Shown: one piece after another, positions 11,212 through 14,604 of the stretch
Layout: every line of letters starts with the position of its first letter
Position numbering within the stretch: position 1 is the stretch's first letter
Assembly: GCA_035299065.1 (NCBI GenBank)
Contig: DATGXI010000069.1
Coordinates: 1-14,604, forward strand
Source of the DNA: DASPJQ01 sp035299065
Lineage (GTDB): Bacteria > Bacteroidota > Bacteroidia > Flavobacteriales_D > UBA2798
Length of the DNA stretch: 14,604 nt
Direction: 5' to 3'
Notes under the pieces: generated by a model
Told to the model about the DNA's origin: nothing
Seen by the model: the letters and a program-made list of their open reading frames with translations, nothing else
Database searches by the model: none
Program-made: the position numbers and the translations under genes

Positions 11212-13623
11212 CTACTTCCTCTCCTTCACGTATTTCGTCAACCACGTATCCATCTCCCACAACATGTGAAAAACATTTTCCTTGGCAGCATAACTATGGC
11301 TTTCATATGGCAATAAAACAAGTCGGGCTGTTCCACCCAATCCTTTTACAGCCTGGAACAAACGCTCGCTTTGTAAAGTAAATGTTCCCGGATTATTATC
11401 TGCATCGCCATGAATCATTAATAAGGGCTCATTGATCTTGTCAGCATAATTGAATGGTGCCATTTTGTTGTACACATCCTGTGCCTGCCAGTACGTTCTT
11501 TCTTCGCTCTGGAAACCAAACGGAGTCAAGGTACGGTTGTAGGCACCGCTGCGCGCAATTCCAGCAGCAAATAAATTACTGTGTGCTAAAAGGTTTGCGG
11601 TCATAAATGCCCCGTATGAATGGCCCATTACTGCAACACGGTGCGTATCACAAACACCCATGTCACTTACCGCTTTAATGGCAGCGCGCCCATTTGCAAC
11701 CAACTGGGTAATGTAAGTGTCGTTCGGTTCTTCTTCACCTTTTCCAATAATAGGGAACTGTGCATTGTCCAATACGGCAAACCCGCGGTTTACCCAGTAT
11801 ATAGGCGATGCCCAACTGATGAATGTAAATTCATGTGGTGAGTCTTTTATTTGTCCTGCAGCTTTATCGTCCTTGAACTCGGTTGGATAAGCATGAACCA
11901 GCATAGGTAATTTTCCGTCTTTAGCCTTATCATATCCTGCAGGCAAATACAAGGTGCCAAATAGTTTCACACCATCCTCGCGCGTGTACTCAATTTTTTC
12001 TTTTGAAATACCGGCTATGCTTTTATACGGATTCTCGTAGGTAGTAATCTGCGTTGGCATTTTTTTATTCCTGAAATTTCGTTTGTAATAATTCGGGTAT
12101 AATTTTTGGCTTTCAATACGCGTTATTAAATCGCCTTTTTCAATATCCACAATTTTCACAATTTGCTCAAGCGTGGTTTTGCCATCAGCCTGCCACAAAC
12201 GTTTTGTTTTGCCACTTGCAATCTCGTATTCATCAATAAAGGCTTTTTTACCCTCAGGTGAATAACCTGCCCCCTGTAAATACAGTTTCGTCATTTTTTT
12301 ATCGGTCATCAACAGGTAATTTCCTTTTTCGTCTTCCTTCATCACAAAATTTCCCGGTAGTTTATAGGCATCTTCGGTTGAATAATCAAAAATCACTTTT
12401 TGTCCCAGCTTAACCATTAGGTCAAGTAAGTATACTTTTGCGTTGCGTGTTTTCCATAAACCATCACTCATAATGGCTGTTTTTCCGCTGCTGAAACTAA
12501 TTCCCTGGTAACGGTTAACTGTTTGTGCAAGCTGGTTAGGCTTACCGGTAAAAGGTGCGTCCCAGGTATAAATATAATCGCGGTGCGCGACTTCTTTTTT
12601 CGGATCACCGCCATCCTGTGCTTCGGCATAAATAATGGTTGAAGGCATATCATCGCGCCATTCCACATCGCGCATGCCTGCCTCACAGGCATCAAACCCC
12701 TGTGGAATGTTGTCCTGCAACGGTTTGTTTGATAGTTCTTTTATGATTTTTCCTGATTTGTCCAGGGCATTTATGCTTGAGGGAAAAAATCCATAAGGCA
12801 ATAAGTACGAGTATGGTTTTTTTATTTCATACGTCAAAATATAATTCCCGTCAGGTGAAATTGAAATGCCTGTGTATGTTTTTTCGCCTGCAAATTTTTC
12901 GGCTGTGCCTGTTTTGGGCGCATAACGTCCAATGCGGGTGGTAGCATAAAAGTCAAACTTGTTTTCGTCAGTTTTGTTTTTCAATAAATCCTGGTAAGTA
13001 CGTATGGTCGATTTTTTTCCGCCTGACTCCTGTATAGCCGGTCCTGTTGGCAACACAATTTCTTCAGGGTAGGGTTTTGTATTTACGCGTTCAAAAAAGT
13101 AAATATACTCTTCGTTTTGCGTCCAGTAATAAGGTGATACCAGTGTTGCTGATAAAACAGCGTCTTTCACTTTTGACGCTGCATTTGTTTTCAAATCAAT
13201 TACCCATAATTCTAACTTGTCGGGCATACAGTTTACAAATGAAAAATAATTTTCCAAAGGGGAATAACGGGCCGAAGAAATGGCCAGTTTTTCAGGAAGG
13301 CCTGTAACCGGTATTTTTTTATTGGCAGCCAAGTCCATGATGGATATTCCTATTGCCGGATTCACACGGGCTTTGTTGTGGTTACGGGGGTTAATGCGCA
13401 GGCCTGCCAGTTTTAATTCAGGTTCGGCCAACATTTCAAGGCTCATGCGGTCAGCATTCTCTACGTAAACAATTTTACTCGCATTTTTGTTTATATAAGG
13501 TGTTGGCAGGGGTTTTATGTCAATTAATTCCAGTATTTCCTTTGGCGGTTTCTGGTAGGTGTTGTCCTGTGCATTTATACCCAGTGAAAGCACAGCAAGG
13601 GTCAATGTTGAAATAAAGCGCAT
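11212..13623 (-). CDS. Secreted S9 family peptidase (prolyl oligopeptidase / DPP-type)
   Basis: This 803-residue serine peptidase starts with a signal peptide (MRFISTLTLAVLSLGINAQ, cleavage probably after INA), so it acts in the periplasm or outside. The middle of the protein has repeated short beta segments consistent with a propeller that gates the active site, including SPLENYF, SPDGNYIL and SPEGKK. The C-terminal alpha/beta hydrolase domain begins near residue 540. Its catalytic triad is visible: S669 in GHSYG, D742 in HGDADNN and H776 in SHSY. It probably cleaves short peptides, perhaps after proline or alanine; the exact specificity cannot be read. It is complete and of normal length for the Bacteroidota group. 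It is divergent from the TolC-like gene, 183 bp apart. Confidence 0.93.
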   Translation of the reverse strand: MRFISTLTLAVLSLGINAQDNTYQKPPKEILELIDIKPLPTPYINKNASKIVYVENADRMSLEMLAEPELKLAGLRINPRNHNKARVNPAIGISIMDLAANKKIPVTGLPEKLAISSARYSPLENYFSFVNCMPDKLELWVIDLKTNAASKVKDAVLSATLVSPYYWTQNEEYIYFFERVNTKPYPEEIVLPTGPAIQESGGKKSTIRTYQDLLKNKTDENKFDFYATTRIGRYAPKTGTAEKFAGEKTYTGISISPDGNYILTYEIKKPYSYLLPYGFFPSSINALDKSGKIIKELSNKPLQDNIPQGFDACEAGMRDVEWRDDMPSTIIYAEAQDGGDPKKEVAHRDYIYTWDAPFTGKPNQLAQTVNRYQGISFSSGKTAIMSDGLWKTRNAKVYLLDLMVKLGQKVIFDYSTEDAYKLPGNFVMKEDEKGNYLLMTDKKMTKLYLQGAGYSPEGKKAFIDEYEIASGKTKRLWQADGKTTLEQIVKIVDIEKGDLITRIESQKLYPNYYKRNFRNKKMPTQITTYENPYKSIAGISKEKIEYTREDGVKLFGTLYLPAGYDKAKDGKLPMLVHAYPTEFKDDKAAGQIKDSPHEFTFISWASPIYWVNRGFAVLDNAQFPIIGKGEEEPNDTYITQLVANGRAAIKAVSDMGVCDTHRVAVMGHSYGAFMTANLLAHSNLFAAGIARSGAYNRTLTPFGFQSEERTYWQAQDVYNKMAPFNYADKINEPLLMIHGDADNNPGTFTLQSERLFQAVKGLGGTARLVLLPYESHSYAAKENVFHMLWEMDTWLTKYVKERK

Positions 13624-13791
13624 AATTGGCGTGTTTTTGGCTAATATAAGGCAATAAGTAAAATATTTTAACCAAATCTTTCACCAATGATAAACGATTA
13701 TGAAAACCGTGAACAAAACAACCCTGTATTTACCGCTCAACAATGAATGTGGCCTTATTTGTATTAAAATCGGGCACTTAAGGGCTTAGCT

Positions 13792-13799
13792 TATTTTTG
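13792..13799 (+). promoter_or_regulatory. Candidate -7 promoter box for the TolC-like gene
   Basis: TATTTTTG fits TAnnTTTG exactly and ends 2 nt before the first possible start codon (13801) and 8 nt before the second (13807). No clear -33 TTTG lies at the usual spacing; the nearest (13758-13761) is 30 nt away. If used, the mRNA would begin near 13805 and only the 13807 start would be in it. Confidence 0.3.
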
Positions 13800-13806
13800 T
13801 ATGACC

Positions 13807-14604
13807 ATGAAAAGGCTGAAATATCTTCTTCTACTACCTGTTTTTTTTACAGCTCTGATGGGTAAAGCCCAGGTGTACTCCCTTTCGCAGTGTATTGAAC
13901 ACGCCTGGACAACCCATCCGCAAATTAAATCGCTTGAACAGGGTAACAGCATAAGCATTGAGCAATTGGACCAGCTAAAAGCAGCAGCCCAGCCTTCGCT
14001 TGCCTTTAACGCTTCGCAAAACATGAATACGGGGCGCTCAATTGACCCGTTTACGTACCAGTTTACCAATGAAACCATTTTCAGCAATAATTTTGGACTG
14101 AATGCCTCGGTTACTTTGTTTGCCGGGTTTAAATATGCGCGGTCAAAGGAGCAGCAAGCTATTTTAATTGAAGCCAACAATGAAAACGTTGCTAAAATTA
14201 AAAACGACCTTGCACTTTCCATTGCCAACCAGTATTTGCAGGTTATTCTTTACAAGCAACAAATTGTTGCGCTTGATTCGCAAATGTTGCAAACACAAAG
14301 GCAATATGAACGTGAACAAAAATTGTTTGATGCAGGCAAGTCCAACCAGAATAAGGTTATGCAATTGAAAGCCCAGGCCCTGAATGAAGAAATAAGGAAA
14401 ACCGATTTAATCCTGTTCCACGACAATGCACTTACAAATTTAAAATATGCAGCGGCCTTTGATACAAAAGAATTTGACATTGTTGTTCCCGATATTGAAC
14501 CGGTGTTAAAAAGCCTGGGCGATTATACGTTTGAAACGGTTTATGCCGAAGCTGAAAAAAACATGGCAACGGTAAAATACGCAAAGGCAAATGAAGCGTA
14601 TTAC
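13807..14604 (+). CDS. TolC family outer membrane efflux protein, 5' part only
   Basis: The frame stays open to the right edge, giving 266 residues of a protein that would normally be about 440-500. It begins with a signal peptide (MKRLKYLLLLPVFFTALMGKAQ), then a TolC-type repeat with the helix YSLSQCIEHAWTTHPQIKS, the Bacteroidota hallmark GRSIDPFTYQF, a strand region (FGLNASVTLFAGFKYA), and long amphipathic helices rich in Gln, Lys and Glu with LFDAGKSNQNKV. TolC homologues form trimeric channels across the outer membrane and periplasm and work with an inner-membrane pump and adaptor, often encoded next door, here beyond the window. An ATG two codons upstream (13801) is the alternative start; 13807 is preferred because 13801 adjoins a promoter-like box. 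Confidence 0.92.
   Translation, partial: MKRLKYLLLLPVFFTALMGKAQVYSLSQCIEHAWTTHPQIKSLEQGNSISIEQLDQLKAAAQPSLAFNASQNMNTGRSIDPFTYQFTNETIFSNNFGLNASVTLFAGFKYARSKEQQAILIEANNENVAKIKNDLALSIANQYLQVILYKQQIVALDSQMLQTQRQYEREQKLFDAGKSNQNKVMQLKAQALNEEIRKTDLILFHDNALTNLKYAAAFDTKEFDIVVPDIEPVLKSLGDYTFETVYAEAEKNMATVKYAKANEAYY

Noticed and set aside
12468..12695. 75-codon minus-strand ORF in another frame within the S9 peptidase gene
   Set aside because: It lies wholly inside the conserved peptidase frame on the same strand and has no independent support.

Overview
The window looks like chromosomal DNA of a Bacteroidota bacterium, probably in or near the Sphingobacteriales/Chitinophagales. The support is family-level: a Bacteroidetes-type TolC with a GRSIDPF motif, an S9 peptidase of about 800 residues, a MutA-type methylmalonyl-CoA mutase subunit, a siroheme synthase/TSUP fusion, a sulfite reductase with a HEPN-like tail, and promoter-like sequences of the TTTG / TAnnTTTG type known in this phylum. 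The species cannot be named from the sequence alone.

Layout. Positions 2-1072 (+) hold the 3' end of an MsbA-type ABC exporter gene that starts before the window. Positions 1073-1502 are a gene-poor convergent gap with a dispersed repeat and a 7-bp tandem repeat. From 8903 down to 1503, on the minus strand, lies what looks like one sulfur-assimilation locus. Its order is promoter, leader peptide 1, terminator 1, a structured spacer, leader peptide 2, terminator 2, tRNA-Cys(GCA), 1-Cys peroxiredoxin, siroheme sulfite (or nitrite) reductase, CobA, siroheme synthase/TSUP fusion, ferredoxin-NADP reductase and [2Fe-2S] ferredoxin. The biochemistry fits together: CobA plus the precorrin-2 dehydrogenase/ferrochelatase domain make siroheme for the reductase, the NADPH reductase and ferredoxin supply electrons, and the TSUP domain moves a sulfur anion across the membrane. 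Further upstream on the same strand are mutA, a DivIC/FtsB-like division gene and a secreted S9 peptidase. A divergent TolC-like gene runs off the right edge.

The most notable observation is the 8514-8903 segment. It contains two consecutive tiny ORFs rich in Cys and Met codons. Each is followed by an intrinsic terminator, and in each case a segment at the end of, or just after, the tiny ORF is complementary to the 5' arm of that terminator. This is the arrangement expected for ribosome-mediated transcription attenuation responding to cysteine (possibly methionine) supply. It lies upstream of tRNA-Cys and the sulfite reduction genes. I know of no description of such a tandem arrangement in this phylum, but I could not search.

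The intergenic DNA is also structured. There are three runs of 7-bp tandem repeats of unrelated sequence but the same period, each touching or nearly touching a gene end. There is also an imperfect palindrome built of 9-mers, and two inverted copies of a modular repeat with a variable core. I found no CRISPR array, transposase, rRNA or phage gene.
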